64,000 nt of DNA from a bacterium (GTDB lineage Bacteria > Actinomycetota > Acidimicrobiia > Acidimicrobiales > Bin134). The DNA lies in contig JAPPAP010000004.1 in NCBI GenBank assembly GCA_026705465.1, positions 146,337 to 210,336 on the forward strand, written 5' to 3'. This document shows, piece by piece, positions 1 to 8,745 of this stretch; the first letter of the stretch is position 1; each line of letters opens with the position of its first letter. The notes below the pieces were generated by a model. That model was not told the DNA's origin, made no database searches, and was given only the letters and a program-made list of their open reading frames with translations. The position numbers and the translations under genes were made by a program.

Positions 1-345
1 CCACCACGCAAAGGACGCCGCTTCGGCGGCAGCTCGCAACATCAGAAGCTGATGATGGCCAACTTGGTCGCGTCCCTGATTGCCGCCGAGGGCATCACCA
101 CTACCGAGGCCAAGGCCAAGGCCATGCGCCCGGTGGCCGAAAAGCTGATCACCAAGGCAAAAAAGGGCGGTCGGCACAACCACCGTCAGATCTTGGCTCA
201 GTTGGGCGACCCCGAGATCACCGACAAGCTGATGGTGGACATTGGCCCCCGCTATGCCAACCGGCCCGGTGGCTATACCCGCATCTTGAAGCTGGGACCC
301 CGCTACGGCGACAATGCCCCCATGGCCCGCATCGAGTTGGTTTAG
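1..345 (+). CDS. rplQ: 50S ribosomal protein L17 (5' end cut by window)
   Basis: This is ribosomal protein bL17 of the large subunit. Frame 1 is open from the first base and reads [16 protein letters not shown] before the first ATG at 52, which matches the conserved L17 start (G-R-x-F-G-G-S-S-x-H), so the true start lies a few codons upstream of the window. The middle carries the family's T-T-T-E-A-K-A and V-A-E-K-L-I-T stretches, and the tail G-P-R-x-G-D-N-A-P-M is typical. In bacteria the gene normally follows rpoA, and truA follows here 37 bases after the stop, as is common in actinobacteria. Confidence 0.97.
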   Translation, partial: PPRKGRRFGGSSQHQKLMMANLVASLIAAEGITTTEAKAKAMRPVAEKLITKAKKGGRHNHRQILAQLGDPEITDKLMVDIGPRYANRPGGYTRILKLGPRYGDNAPMARIELV

Positions 346-381
346 ATCAACAGGAGTGGGCAAAGGCCTCCCAAAGTAGCC

Positions 382-1131
382 ATGCGAGTCCGCGCCACGG
401 TCGCCTACGACGGAGGGCCGTTCCACGGATTCGCGGTTAACGAAGGAGTCCGCACAGTCGGCGGCGACCTCACCAAGGCCCTCACCCGGTGTCTGCGTCA
501 ATCAGTTGATCTGACCTGCGCTGGCCGTACCGACACTGGCGTCCATGCGTGGGGGCAGGTGGTGAGCTTCGACTCCCCCGAAGATGCCGACCTTCTCCGC
601 GTCCGCTCAGCGGTAAACCGCATGCTGGGCCCGGCCATCGTGGTCCGGGCTCTAGAGGCCGCTCCCGACAGCTTCGACGCGCGATTCGATGCCACCAGCC
701 GCACCTATCGCTACACGATTCTGAATCGGGAGGTGCCCGATCCGTTCTTGGCCGCCACGACCTGGCACCAGGCTCGCCCGCTGGATATCGGCAAAATGAA
801 CGTTGCTGCCGACGCCGTCGTGGGCCAACACGACTTCACGTCGTTTTGCCGCCGACAGCACACTGCCGATGGCGCGGAAAAATCCCGGGTGCGCGTGGTG
901 TATCGAGCTGGTTGGCAACCAGCCGATCAAGATCTATTGCGCTTCGAGATCGAGGCCTCCTCCTTCTGCCATCAGATGGTCCGCTCTATCACCGGGGCCT
1001 TGGTGGACATCGGCGTCGACCGCCGTTCTCCCGAGGCCATGGCCGTCATCCTGGCCGCCAAAGACCGCTCCGGCGTTCCCAACCTGGCTCCGCCCCACGG
1101 CCTTTGCCTCTGGTCGGTTTCCTACTCGTGA
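382..1131 (+). CDS. truA: tRNA pseudouridine(38-40) synthase
   Basis: TruA isomerises uridines 38-40 in the tRNA anticodon arm to pseudouridine. The protein has 249 residues, which is normal. The catalytic motif A-G-R-T-D-T-G-V-H-A is present with the nucleophile Asp51. The N-terminal A-Y-D-G-G-x-F-H-G-F and the C-terminal F-C-H-Q-M-V-R-S-I blocks are also family hallmarks. The ATG at 382 gives the usual short N-terminus. It sits 36 bases after rplQ and is probably transcribed with the ribosomal operon. Confidence 0.97.
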   Translation: MRVRATVAYDGGPFHGFAVNEGVRTVGGDLTKALTRCLRQSVDLTCAGRTDTGVHAWGQVVSFDSPEDADLLRVRSAVNRMLGPAIVVRALEAAPDSFDARFDATSRTYRYTILNREVPDPFLAATTWHQARPLDIGKMNVAADAVVGQHDFTSFCRRQHTADGAEKSRVRVVYRAGWQPADQDLLRFEIEASSFCHQMVRSITGALVDIGVDRRSPEAMAVILAAKDRSGVPNLAPPHGLCLWSVSYS

Positions 1132-1148
1132 AACACTCATTGGGGCAG

Positions 1149-1178
1149 TTGTCACTTCGCCGATTCGGGCCGTATCAT
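1149..1178 (+). promoter_or_regulatory. Promoter for rplM-rpsI
   Basis: A TTGTCA box (1149-1154) and a TATCAT box (1173-1178) are separated by 18 bases and lie 34 bases before the rplM ATG. This is a good housekeeping sigma-factor match and implies a short leader that contains the GAAGGAAAG ribosome-binding site. The assignment is by eye. Confidence 0.6.
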
Positions 1179-1212
1179 TGCCTTTCCCGGTATCGCGTCT
1201 GAAGGAAAGCCG

Positions 1213-1671
1213 ATGCCTACTTACTCTCCGAAAACCAAAGACATTGAACGCGCGTGGCATGTTGTCGATGCCGAGGGCCTCATCCTTGGTCGCATGGCCA
1301 CCGAGGTGGCTCGGGTGCTGCGGGGCAAGCACAAGCCAGAATTCACGCCTCATCTCGATACCGGTGACCACGTGATCATCGTGAATGCCGAGAAGGTGGT
1401 GCTCACCGGTAACAAGGCCGCCGACAAGCAGGTGTACCGCCATTCCGGCTATCCCGGCGGACTGCACCAAACCAGCTACGGACGGCTGCTGGAAACCCAG
1501 CCCGCTGAGGCTGTGCGCCGGACTGTGAAGGGAATGCTCCCCAAGAACCGCTTGGGCCGCCAAATGCTCCGCAAGCTCAAGGTTTATGCCGGTCCTGCCC
1601 ATCCCCATGAAGCCCAGAAGCCCCAGCCTTTGGAGATCGCCGGGGCCCGATCCCACATCGGAGATTCTTGA
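1213..1671 (+). CDS. rplM: 50S ribosomal protein L13
   Basis: This is uL13 of the large ribosomal subunit, 152 residues. The N-terminus (T-Y-S-P-K-x-x-D-I-E-R-A-W-x-V-V-D-A) and the core ([16 protein letters not shown]-x-K, then M-L-P-K-N-R-L-G-R) are diagnostic. A strong ribosome-binding site (GAAGGAAAG) precedes the ATG at 1213. The stop codon overlaps the rpsI start, so the two are translationally coupled, as is usual for this pair. Confidence 0.98.
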   Translation: MPTYSPKTKDIERAWHVVDAEGLILGRMATEVARVLRGKHKPEFTPHLDTGDHVIIVNAEKVVLTGNKAADKQVYRHSGYPGGLHQTSYGRLLETQPAEAVRRTVKGMLPKNRLGRQMLRKLKVYAGPAHPHEAQKPQPLEIAGARSHIGDS

Positions 1672-2063
1672 TGCCCGTTCCTCTGACCCAGGCCACAGGA
1701 CGACGCAAGCGGGCAGTGGCCCGAGTCCGGTTCCGCCATGGCACTGGCCAGGTAACCGTCAACGGCCGCCAAGCCGAGGACTACTTCCCCTCTCGGAGCC
1801 ACCGTATGGCGTACATGGAGCCTCTTCGGCTCACCAATACCGCCGAGGTTTACGACATCGACGTGAACATGCACGGCGGTGGGGCCAACGGGCAGGCCGG
1901 GGCCCTGCGGCTGGGTATCGCTCGGGGCTTGGTGGCCCTCGACCCTGAGCTGCGGGAAACCCTCAAGCAGGCGGGATTCCTGACCCGCGACGACCGCAAG
2001 AAGGAATCCAAGAAGTACGGCCTGAAGAAAGCCCGCAAGGCGCCTCAGTACTCCAAGCGCTAA
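1671..2063 (+). CDS. rpsI: 30S ribosomal protein S9
   Basis: This is uS9 of the small ribosomal subunit, 130 residues from the ATG at 1671. That ATG shares its A with the last base of the rplM stop. A TTG one codon upstream is possible but less likely. Family features are T-G-R-R-K-R-A-V-A-R-V near the N-terminus, G-G-G-A-N-G-Q-A-G-A-L-R-L-G-I-A-R in the core and the basic tail ending Y-S-K-R that reaches the P-site tRNA. Confidence 0.98.
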   Translation: MPVPLTQATGRRKRAVARVRFRHGTGQVTVNGRQAEDYFPSRSHRMAYMEPLRLTNTAEVYDIDVNMHGGGANGQAGALRLGIARGLVALDPELRETLKQAGFLTRDDRKKESKKYGLKKARKAPQYSKR

Positions 2064-2102
2064 GCGGAAGTCCTGCGGGCCCGTCTTTCACGGCTGAGTT
2101 CA

Positions 2103-3413
2103 GTGCTTCGCTTCGGAACCGACGGGGTTCGGGGTCGAGCCTACGAAGAGCTCTTTCCCGAGGATGTTGTCCGACTGGCCCAAGCAGCAGCCGAAGTTCT
2201 CGCCCCCAGCGGCCCGGTGGTTATCGGGCGTGACACCCGAGACTCCAGTCCCGATTTTGCCGCCGCATTAGCCGCCGGCTTCAGCGCGGTCGGAGTTTCC
2301 ACCATTGACATGGGGGTGGCCCCCACTCCGGCAGTGGCCTGGGCCGCAGCTCGAGCATGCATCCCAGGTGCCATGGTCTCGGCATCGCACAATCCTTGGT
2401 ACGACAACGGCGTCAAACTCTTCGGTGCAGACGGTCGAAAACTCGACGACGAGGTCCAAGCCGCCTTGGAATCGACACTGGACGATCCCGACCGCAGCAC
2501 AGTGCCCACGCTCGGTGCTCCCCGACGAACTACCGACGGCTCCGGACTGCTGCTGGAGTACCAAGAGGCGGTGGCTAGCACTGCTGGCTTTGATGGCCGC
2601 AACCTCTCTGTGGTGGTGGACGCGGCGAACGGCTCGGCTACCACCGCCCTCCCTGGTCCGCTCCAAGCTCACGATGTGACCGTTACCGTCATCAGCTCAT
2701 CCCCCAACGGCCGCAATATCAACCACAACTGTGGATCCACCCGTCCTGAGACGGTGGCTCAGGCCGTTCGCGAGCTGAATGCCGACTTGGGGCTCACTTT
2801 CGACGGCGATGCCGACCGGGTGCTGGCCGTAGACCACACCGGCGAACTGGTGGACGGCGACCAGATCATCGCCATCTGCGCCACCGACCTCCATGAACAG
2901 GGCAGGCTGCCGGGCAACACCGTGGTGGTAACCGTGATGACCAACCTGGGCTTTCACCGGGCCATGGCCCAGCGGGGCATCAACGTGGTGACCACCCCGG
3001 TGGGTGACCGTCACGTCTGGTCAGCACTTCAAGACGGCGACTGGGCGCTAGGCGGCGAGCAATCGGGTCATGTGATCTTCCCTTCCCTGGCCACCACCGG
3101 TGACGGCATGATCACCGCCCTGCAACTTCTGGAGGTGGTCGCTCGCCGGGGCCTACCGCTGGGAGAACTGGCCGCCGAGGTCATGACCAAGATGCCCCAA
3201 GTGCTGCACAACGTGGCTCTCGGCCCCGACCCAATAGACGAAAACCGCCTGGCGGCCGCCGTCGCCGCCGCCGAACAAGCTCTCGGCGCCAACGGCCGAA
3301 TTCTGGTCCGCCCCTCCGGCACCGAACCCGTCCTCCGCATCATGGTGGAAGCCGAGACACCACAGATCGCCGGTTCCATCGTCGCCGACGTCGCCGCGGC
3401 AATCAGCCAATAG
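2103..3413 (+). CDS. glmM: Phosphoglucosamine mutase
   Basis: GlmM interconverts glucosamine-6-phosphate and glucosamine-1-phosphate on the way to UDP-GlcNAc and peptidoglycan. The 436-residue protein begins with the classic L-R-F-G-T-D-G-V-R-G from a GTG start at 2103. The phosphoserine loop V-S-A-S-H-N-P, the Mg-binding D-G-D-A-D-R and the phosphate-binding R-P-S-G-T-E-P-V-L-R are all present. It lies 39 bases after rpsI. The GlmS relative that would supply its substrate is the next gene on the same strand. Its 3' end overlaps the convergent DUF2237 gene by 11 bases. Confidence 0.96.
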   Translation: MLRFGTDGVRGRAYEELFPEDVVRLAQAAAEVLAPSGPVVIGRDTRDSSPDFAAALAAGFSAVGVSTIDMGVAPTPAVAWAAARACIPGAMVSASHNPWYDNGVKLFGADGRKLDDEVQAALESTLDDPDRSTVPTLGAPRRTTDGSGLLLEYQEAVASTAGFDGRNLSVVVDAANGSATTALPGPLQAHDVTVTVISSSPNGRNINHNCGSTRPETVAQAVRELNADLGLTFDGDADRVLAVDHTGELVDGDQIIAICATDLHEQGRLPGNTVVVTVMTNLGFHRAMAQRGINVVTTPVGDRHVWSALQDGDWALGGEQSGHVIFPSLATTGDGMITALQLLEVVARRGLPLGELAAEVMTKMPQVLHNVALGPDPIDENRLAAAVAAAEQALGANGRILVRPSGTEPVLRIMVEAETPQIAGSIVADVAAAISQ

Positions 3414-3789
3414 TGGCGCGGTGGGCTTCGAGATCGCGGCGACTGACCCACTCAAGGGTGCGGGCGTGGGTGGCCTCCAGAATGACGGGAGGAGCGGCGC
3501 CCGCTTCGAGCGCCTCGGCCCAGCGGGAGGCGCACAGGCACCAGCGATCGCCGGGTTTGAGCCCGTCGAAGCCGATCTCGGGTTGAGGTGCCGATAGGTC
3601 GTTCCCGACCGAGGCCGAGAACGCCAAGAACTCCTCGGTCAGCACCGCGCACACCGTGTGAACCCCGAAGTCGCCGGTGTCGGTATTGCAGCATCCATCC
3701 CGAAACCACCCGGTGAGCGGGTCGTAGGAGCAGGGCTGCAATTCCTCGCCAAGCACGTTCTGGGCCACGAGCCCAGTCTGCCAGACCAT
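3403..3789 (-). CDS. DUF2237 family protein
   Basis: This 128-residue protein belongs to the DUF2237 (COG3651) family, judged from the pattern N-V-L-G-E-x-L-x-P-C-S, then G-W-F-R-D-G-C-C-N-T, H-T-V-C-A-V-L-T-E-E-F-L, G-D-R-W-C-L-C-A-x-R-W and A-P-P-V-I-L-E-A-T-H. The conserved cysteines suggest a metal or redox role, but no function is established that I know of. It lies on the minus strand between glmM and the glmS-like gene and overlaps the glmM end by 11 bases. Confidence 0.88.
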   Translation of the reverse strand: MVWQTGLVAQNVLGEELQPCSYDPLTGWFRDGCCNTDTGDFGVHTVCAVLTEEFLAFSASVGNDLSAPQPEIGFDGLKPGDRWCLCASRWAEALEAGAAPPVILEATHARTLEWVSRRDLEAHRATIG

Positions 3790-3871
3790 GCTCGATAGCG
3801 CGGGCTCCGGGGGCTCGGGCCATGGGTACCCGACAGGTCAATTCACAGACGAACCACTAGCCTTGGGGGAG

Positions 3872-6800
3872 ATGTGCGGCATTGTCGCGGTGGTCCGGCG
3901 CTGGTCACAGCGTGTTCCCCCGACCTCGGCCGAGGTCCTCGACCTTTTGAGCCCGGTGGTCGTGACCTTGCGCGACCTCAACGGCTCCGACAACCTGGCC
4001 GGACGCATAGGAGCCGCGGCTGACAACCTGGCCCAAGCCGACCGTCTGCTCCAGGGCACGGCCGGGCTCCACGCGCTGCTGGCAGAGAGGCCGTTGCGGG
4101 CCACCATTCGGGCCACGCTCAGCGAAATCGATCGGCTGATTGGCGGGCTGGAAGCCGACCTCGACCAATCGGGAAGCGATCGGGCCACTGAGGCGGTCAA
4201 TGCCGGGCTGATCCAGATGAAAGATGCTGTGTGGGCCATCGGCAACGACCGGCTCAAGACCGCTGACGCGGTGGCCGAGATAGCCGGACCAACCGCCAGT
4301 GCGGGAGCACTGGCGGCATTCAGCTCCGTGCAGATTGCCCTGTCGGCGCTCGACCGGCTGGAAGTCAGAGGTCGGGACTCGGCGGGCCTCCATCTGCTGG
4401 TCAGCGATCACACCCTTGACCCTGCCGATCCCGCTATAGCCACCGCGCTGGCCGAGCGAGCTGCTGATCCGCTGTTCCGTTCGGGATCGGTGCGCTGGGC
4501 CGAGGGCTGCTTGAGCTTCGTCTACAAGGCGGCGGCCGAGATAGGTGAGCTTGGCGACAATACCGCTGCGCTGCGAGCCGCCATTGCAGCCGACGAACTA
4601 CTGGCCGCCGCATTGGACGCTCCTGAGGCTTCTGCGGTCGTCATCGGGCATACCCGCTGGGCCAGCGTGGGCATGATCAACGAGGCCAACGCCCACCCGC
4701 TCAACTCCGAACTATCGGAAGGCCCCTCCCGGCCCTACACCATCGGCGCGCTGAACGGCGATGTCGACAACCACACCGATCTGGTGGCCGAGCACGCCCT
4801 GAGCCTGGATCCCGGCATCACCACCGATGCCAAGGTCATCCCCACGCTGTGGTCTGCCCGACTGAGCGGCTCAGACAGCGCCATCGACGCTTTCCGTCGA
4901 ACAGTGGCCGATCTCAACGGTTCAGTGGCCATCATCGGCCAGACCGCGGCCAACCCCGGCCAACTGCTTCTGGCCTTGCGAGGCAGCGGTCAGGCCCTGT
5001 ACATCGGCGCGGCCGAGGATGCCTACATCGTGGCCAGTGAGCCCTACGGCCTGGTGGAGCAGTCCAACCGCTATCTCCGCATGGATGGCGAAACCCCGTC
5101 AGATCCGCTGAACGCGGATGCCAGCCGGGGCCAAGTGGTGGTTCTCAACCGCGACCACGCCGGAGACCTAGACACTGTCCAGCGGTTGTCCTACGACAGC
5201 ACACCGCTGCCGGTTACCGACACCGATATCGCCGCGGCCGAGATCACCACCCGCGACGTCGACCGCCGGGGCTTCCGCCACTATTTGCTCAAGGAGATCA
5301 CCGAATCGCCCGAGTCTTTTCGAAAGACCCTGCGGGGCCGAATCGTCAGCACGCAGAGTGATCAGCGCACCCCAACCTTGGCGGTGAAGCTGGGGCCCGA
5401 GACGCTCCCCGACCACCTTGTGCAGCGTCTGGCCGACGGCCACATTGCCAACATCATGGTGATCGGCCAGGGAACCGCGGCGGTGGCCAGCCAAAGTCTG
5501 GCCCACTTCCTCCGCCACGAGTTGCCCGACCGGCAGGTCAGCTCCATTTTGGCCACTGAGCTCTCGGGGTTCGGCTTGCAGACCGACATGAGCGACACCT
5601 TGGTCATTGCCATCAGCCAATCGGGTACCACCACCGACACCAACCGCACCGTCGATCTCGTTCGGCGCCGGGGAGCAGCAGTCATCGCTATCGTCAACCG
5701 GCGCAACAGCGACCTGTGCGACAAGGCCGACGGGGTGCTGTACACCTCCGACGGCCGAGACGTGGAGATGAGTGTGGCCTCCACCAAAGCGTTCTACGCC
5801 CAAGTAGCCGCCGGCGTGCTGTTGGCCGTCGCCCTGGCCGACGCCGCCAACGGTGATCAGCCTGCTAACTCCCGACATCACGAGCGGCGCCAGCAACTGC
5901 TCTCGTCGCTGCGCGATCTTCCCGAGGCGATGACCCAGGTGCTAGACCTGCACAGCCGCCTTGCCGACATCGTCCGCCGCCACGCCCTCGGGCGGACCTA
6001 CTGGGCGGTGGTGGGCAACGGACTCAACCGGGTGGCCGCCGAAGAGGTTCGCATCAAACTCTCCGAGCTGTGCTACAAGTCCATCGCCTGCGATACCACC
6101 GAAGACAAGAAGCACATCGATCTGTCCTCAGAACCGCTCATTCTGGTGTGCGCCGCCGGGCTGTTCGATTCCACCGCCGACGACGTGGCCAAAGAAGTGG
6201 CTATCTTCAGAGCTCACAAAGCTGCCCCCATCGTGATCACCAACGGCACCGAAACCCGATTCGACGCCGCCGCGGAGGTGATCGCCACCCCAACCACTGC
6301 CTCCCCCGATCTGGCCTTCGTTCTGGCCACCATGGTGGGCCACCTGTTCAGCTACGAATCGGCCCTGGCCATCGACGAGCTGGCCCAGCCCTTGCGGGAG
6401 ACCCGGGCGGCCATCGAAGCCGAAGTGGCCGCCAGCGATGCCGACATCGACAGCCAGCAGCTATTGGAAACGCTCCGCTCTCAGTTCACCCCCTCGGCCC
6501 AGCAGTTTTTCCAAGATCTGCGCCAAGGCCACTACAACGGATGCCTCGAAGCCGGCACCGCCGCTGAGATGGCCTCCATGTACCGCTATGCGCTGGGCAT
6601 TGCTCCGCTTGATGCCTACCAACTGGAACGGGGTCGCGTGGGCACCCCCGCTGTGGTTTTGGAAGACCTCACCGCCATGCTCACCGTGGCGGTGGGCGAG
6701 CTAACCCGACCGGTTGACGCCATCCGCCACCAAGCCAAGACCGTCACCGTGGGAATATCCCGGGCCGAGGAATCGTTGCTCGAGCTGCCGCTTATTCGGG

Positions 6801-7336
6801 CTGCCCTTGACGCCGGCGCCTCCCGCCATCAGCTCAGTTACCAAACCCTGCGCACACTGACCGCTCTCAACCCCGCAGTTGCCGAAGTCACCGGGTACAT
6901 CCGCTACGGCATCAACGGCGATCCGGAAGCACCCAGCACCACCATCCATGTAATCGATCGGGGCGGTATCACTGTGGGTCTGGCCTCCCGAACCGAACGA
7001 GATCCCACCCTGCGGGGCAGCAAGCATTTGGTGGCCATCGAGCGACAGGTTCAAGCGGTTCGAGGACGCTCCGACGGCCGGACCATCGTGCTGATCCCCG
7101 AAGTCAAAGACCGCCAGACCACCGGGCTTACCCTGCTGCATGTGCGATTCCAGCCCACTCTCTCCCCAGAGACGGCCCAGCAGGTGTTGAAGGGCTACCG
7201 GAATCGATTTGCCGCCCTGCGCGATGAGGTCACCGAGACCGAACCTGACTTCCGCCTCGACCGACTGGGCGACATCACCACCGAAGATCTCCTATTGGAA
7301 CCGGTAACCGAGCTGGCCGACCGCTGGCGTCCATGA
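3872..7336 (+). CDS. glmS: Very long GlmS-type glutamine amidotransferase/SIS protein
   Basis: This is a relative of glucosamine-6-phosphate synthase, but it has 1154 residues instead of about 610. I place the start at ATG 3872 because this exposes Cys2 (M-C-G-I-V) as the N-terminal nucleophile and follows GGGGGAG; longer readings start 28 codons upstream. After the first strand there is an insertion of about 140 residues, then the amidotransferase core resumes (L-E-V-R-G-R-D-S-A-G near residue 160, H-T-R-W-A-S-V-G, N-A-H-P). SIS domain 1 (S-Q-S-G-T-T-T-D-T, V-A-S-T-K-A-F) lies at about 528-660 and SIS domain 2 at about 710-836. A stretch H-Q-A-K-T-V-T-V-G (Lys956) resembles the catalytic C-tail of GlmS, followed by about 190 more residues. 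The position after glmM supports a role in amino-sugar synthesis, although the SIS2 motif K-K-H-I-D-L-S differs from the usual E-L-K-H-G-P. Confidence 0.85.
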   Translation: MCGIVAVVRRWSQRVPPTSAEVLDLLSPVVVTLRDLNGSDNLAGRIGAAADNLAQADRLLQGTAGLHALLAERPLRATIRATLSEIDRLIGGLEADLDQSGSDRATEAVNAGLIQMKDAVWAIGNDRLKTADAVAEIAGPTASAGALAAFSSVQIALSALDRLEVRGRDSAGLHLLVSDHTLDPADPAIATALAERAADPLFRSGSVRWAEGCLSFVYKAAAEIGELGDNTAALRAAIAADELLAAALDAPEASAVVIGHTRWASVGMINEANAHPLNSELSEGPSRPYTIGALNGDVDNHTDLVAEHALSLDPGITTDAKVIPTLWSARLSGSDSAIDAFRRTVADLNGSVAIIGQTAANPGQLLLALRGSGQALYIGAAEDAYIVASEPYGLVEQSNRYLRMDGETPSDPLNADASRGQVVVLNRDHAGDLDTVQRLSYDSTPLPVTDTDIAAAEITTRDVDRRGFRHYLLKEITESPESFRKTLRGRIVSTQSDQRTPTLAVKLGPETLPDHLVQRLADGHIANIMVIGQGTAAVASQSLAHFLRHELPDRQVSSILATELSGFGLQTDMSDTLVIAISQSGTTTDTNRTVDLVRRRGAAVIAIVNRRNSDLCDKADGVLYTSDGRDVEMSVASTKAFYAQVAAGVLLAVALADAANGDQPANSRHHERRQQLLSSLRDLPEAMTQVLDLHSRLADIVRRHALGRTYWAVVGNGLNRVAAEEVRIKLSELCYKSIACDTTEDKKHIDLSSEPLILVCAAGLFDSTADDVAKEVAIFRAHKAAPIVITNGTETRFDAAAEVIATPTTASPDLAFVLATMVGHLFSYESALAIDELAQPLRETRAAIEAEVAASDADIDSQQLLETLRSQFTPSAQQFFQDLRQGHYNGCLEAGTAAEMASMYRYALGIAPLDAYQLERGRVGTPAVVLEDLTAMLTVAVGELTRPVDAIRHQAKTVTVGISRAEESLLELPLIRAALDAGASRHQLSYQTLRTLTALNPAVAEVTGYIRYGINGDPEAPSTTIHVIDRGGITVGLASRTERDPTLRGSKHLVAIERQVQAVRGRSDGRTIVLIPEVKDRQTTGLTLLHVRFQPTLSPETAQQVLKGYRNRFAALRDEVTETEPDFRLDRLGDITTEDLLLEPVTELADRWRP

Positions 7337-8745
7337 TCCCCATCGTCACTCCTGATGAGATGGCCGCAATCGACGCGGCCGCTCCTGAGCCGGTCGAGGA
7401 GCTGATCGAGCGGGCCGGCACTGCACTGGCCAGAGCCGCTCTGGACATGCTGGGGGGTGGCTACGGACGACGGGTGACTGTGCTGGCCGGGAAAGGCAAC
7501 AACGGCGCTGATGGACGGGCCGCTGCTGAATGGCTGCGACGGCGGGGCGTCCGGGTTGCCGTGATCGACGCATCCGATGCGCTTGGGTCGCTGCCTCCCG
7601 CCCACCTGGCCATTGACGCCGCCTTCGGCACCGGATTGAGCCGGCCCTATTCCCCACCCGTACCCGCACCTGCGCTCGACACTCCCCAACAGGCTGCTCC
7701 GATCCTGGCCGCCGATATCCCCTCCGGAGTCAACGGACTAACCGGCGAGATCCTGGGAGAACCCTGGACCGCAGACCGAACGGTCACCTTCGGCGCCCTC
7801 AAGCCCGGGCTGGTCCTCCATCCCGGCGCTCAGCACTGCGGCCAAGTCGCGGTGGCATCCATCGGACTCGACGTCTCGTCGACCCGTACCCACTTGGTCA
7901 CCGCCGACGACGTCAGTTCCTGGCTGCCGGTCCGACCAGCCGAGGCCCACAAGTGGCAGACGGCCTGTTGGGTCATCGCCGGATCGCCGGGCATGACTGG
8001 AGCGGCCCATCTGGCTGCCACCGCTGCATTGCGAGGCGGATCGGGCTACGTGCGGCTGAGCACTCCAGGTCTCGATGCTCTCGGCGTTTTGGCTGATGGC
8101 ACCGCACCCACCGAAGCCGTCGGCCACCCCCTTCCCGCCGACAACTGGGCCGATGCCATCGGCGCCGACGAGCAGTCCCGATTCCAGGCCATGGCGGTGG
8201 GGCCCGGACTGGGACGGCAACCGGCCACCGTCCAGTCCGTCCGAGAACTGGCCATCAACACCCCGCTACCCCTGGTCATCGATGGCGACGGCCTGTTCGC
8301 CCTCGGTCTCGAGGGCGCCGACGTGCTGGCCGGTCGCACTGCTCCCACTGTGCTCACTCCCCACGACGGCGAATACCGCATCCTGACCGGCGAGGCACCC
8401 GATCCCGACCGCTTCGCCGCCGCCCGCTCGCTGGCCGCGGCCACCGGGGTCCACGTCCTGCTGAAAGGCCCCACCACCGTGGTGGCCGATCCCGAAGGGA
8501 CCGCACTGGCGATTGCCAACGGCGATGCCCGGTTGGCCACTGCCGGGACCGGCGACGTGCTGGCCGGACTTATCTGCGGACTGCTCAGCGCCGGAACCGA
8601 GCCAATGAAGGCCGCGGCCAGCGCAGCTTGGCTTCACGGGCAAGCCGCCTGCATCCGTCCTCCCGGCGGAATGGCCGCGTCCGATCTGCTCCTTGCTTTG
8701 CCCCAAGCGTGGGAGGCCGCGACCCAACAGAAAGCCGCACCATGA
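7333..8745 (+). CDS. nnrD: Bifunctional NAD(P)HX epimerase / ADP-dependent NAD(P)HX dehydratase
   Basis: This enzyme repairs hydrated NADH and NADPH. The N-terminal epimerase (YjeF-N/NnrE type, residues about 1-190) shows G-K-G-N-N-G-A-D-G-R and A-D-I-P-S-G-V-N-G. The C-terminal kinase-like dehydratase (NnrD, about 200-460) shows G-S-G-Y-V-R-L, V-G-P-G-L-G, L-T-P-H-D-G-E-Y, K-G-P-T-T-V-V and A-T-A-G-T-G-D-V-L-A-G. It is 470 residues long and somewhat compact in the first half. Its ATG overlaps the glmS-like stop by ATGA, and its own stop overlaps alr the same way, so the three are co-translated. Confidence 0.94.
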   Translation: MIPIVTPDEMAAIDAAAPEPVEELIERAGTALARAALDMLGGGYGRRVTVLAGKGNNGADGRAAAEWLRRRGVRVAVIDASDALGSLPPAHLAIDAAFGTGLSRPYSPPVPAPALDTPQQAAPILAADIPSGVNGLTGEILGEPWTADRTVTFGALKPGLVLHPGAQHCGQVAVASIGLDVSSTRTHLVTADDVSSWLPVRPAEAHKWQTACWVIAGSPGMTGAAHLAATAALRGGSGYVRLSTPGLDALGVLADGTAPTEAVGHPLPADNWADAIGADEQSRFQAMAVGPGLGRQPATVQSVRELAINTPLPLVIDGDGLFALGLEGADVLAGRTAPTVLTPHDGEYRILTGEAPDPDRFAAARSLAAATGVHVLLKGPTTVVADPEGTALAIANGDARLATAGTGDVLAGLICGLLSAGTEPMKAAASAAWLHGQAACIRPPGGMAASDLLLALPQAWEAATQQKAAP

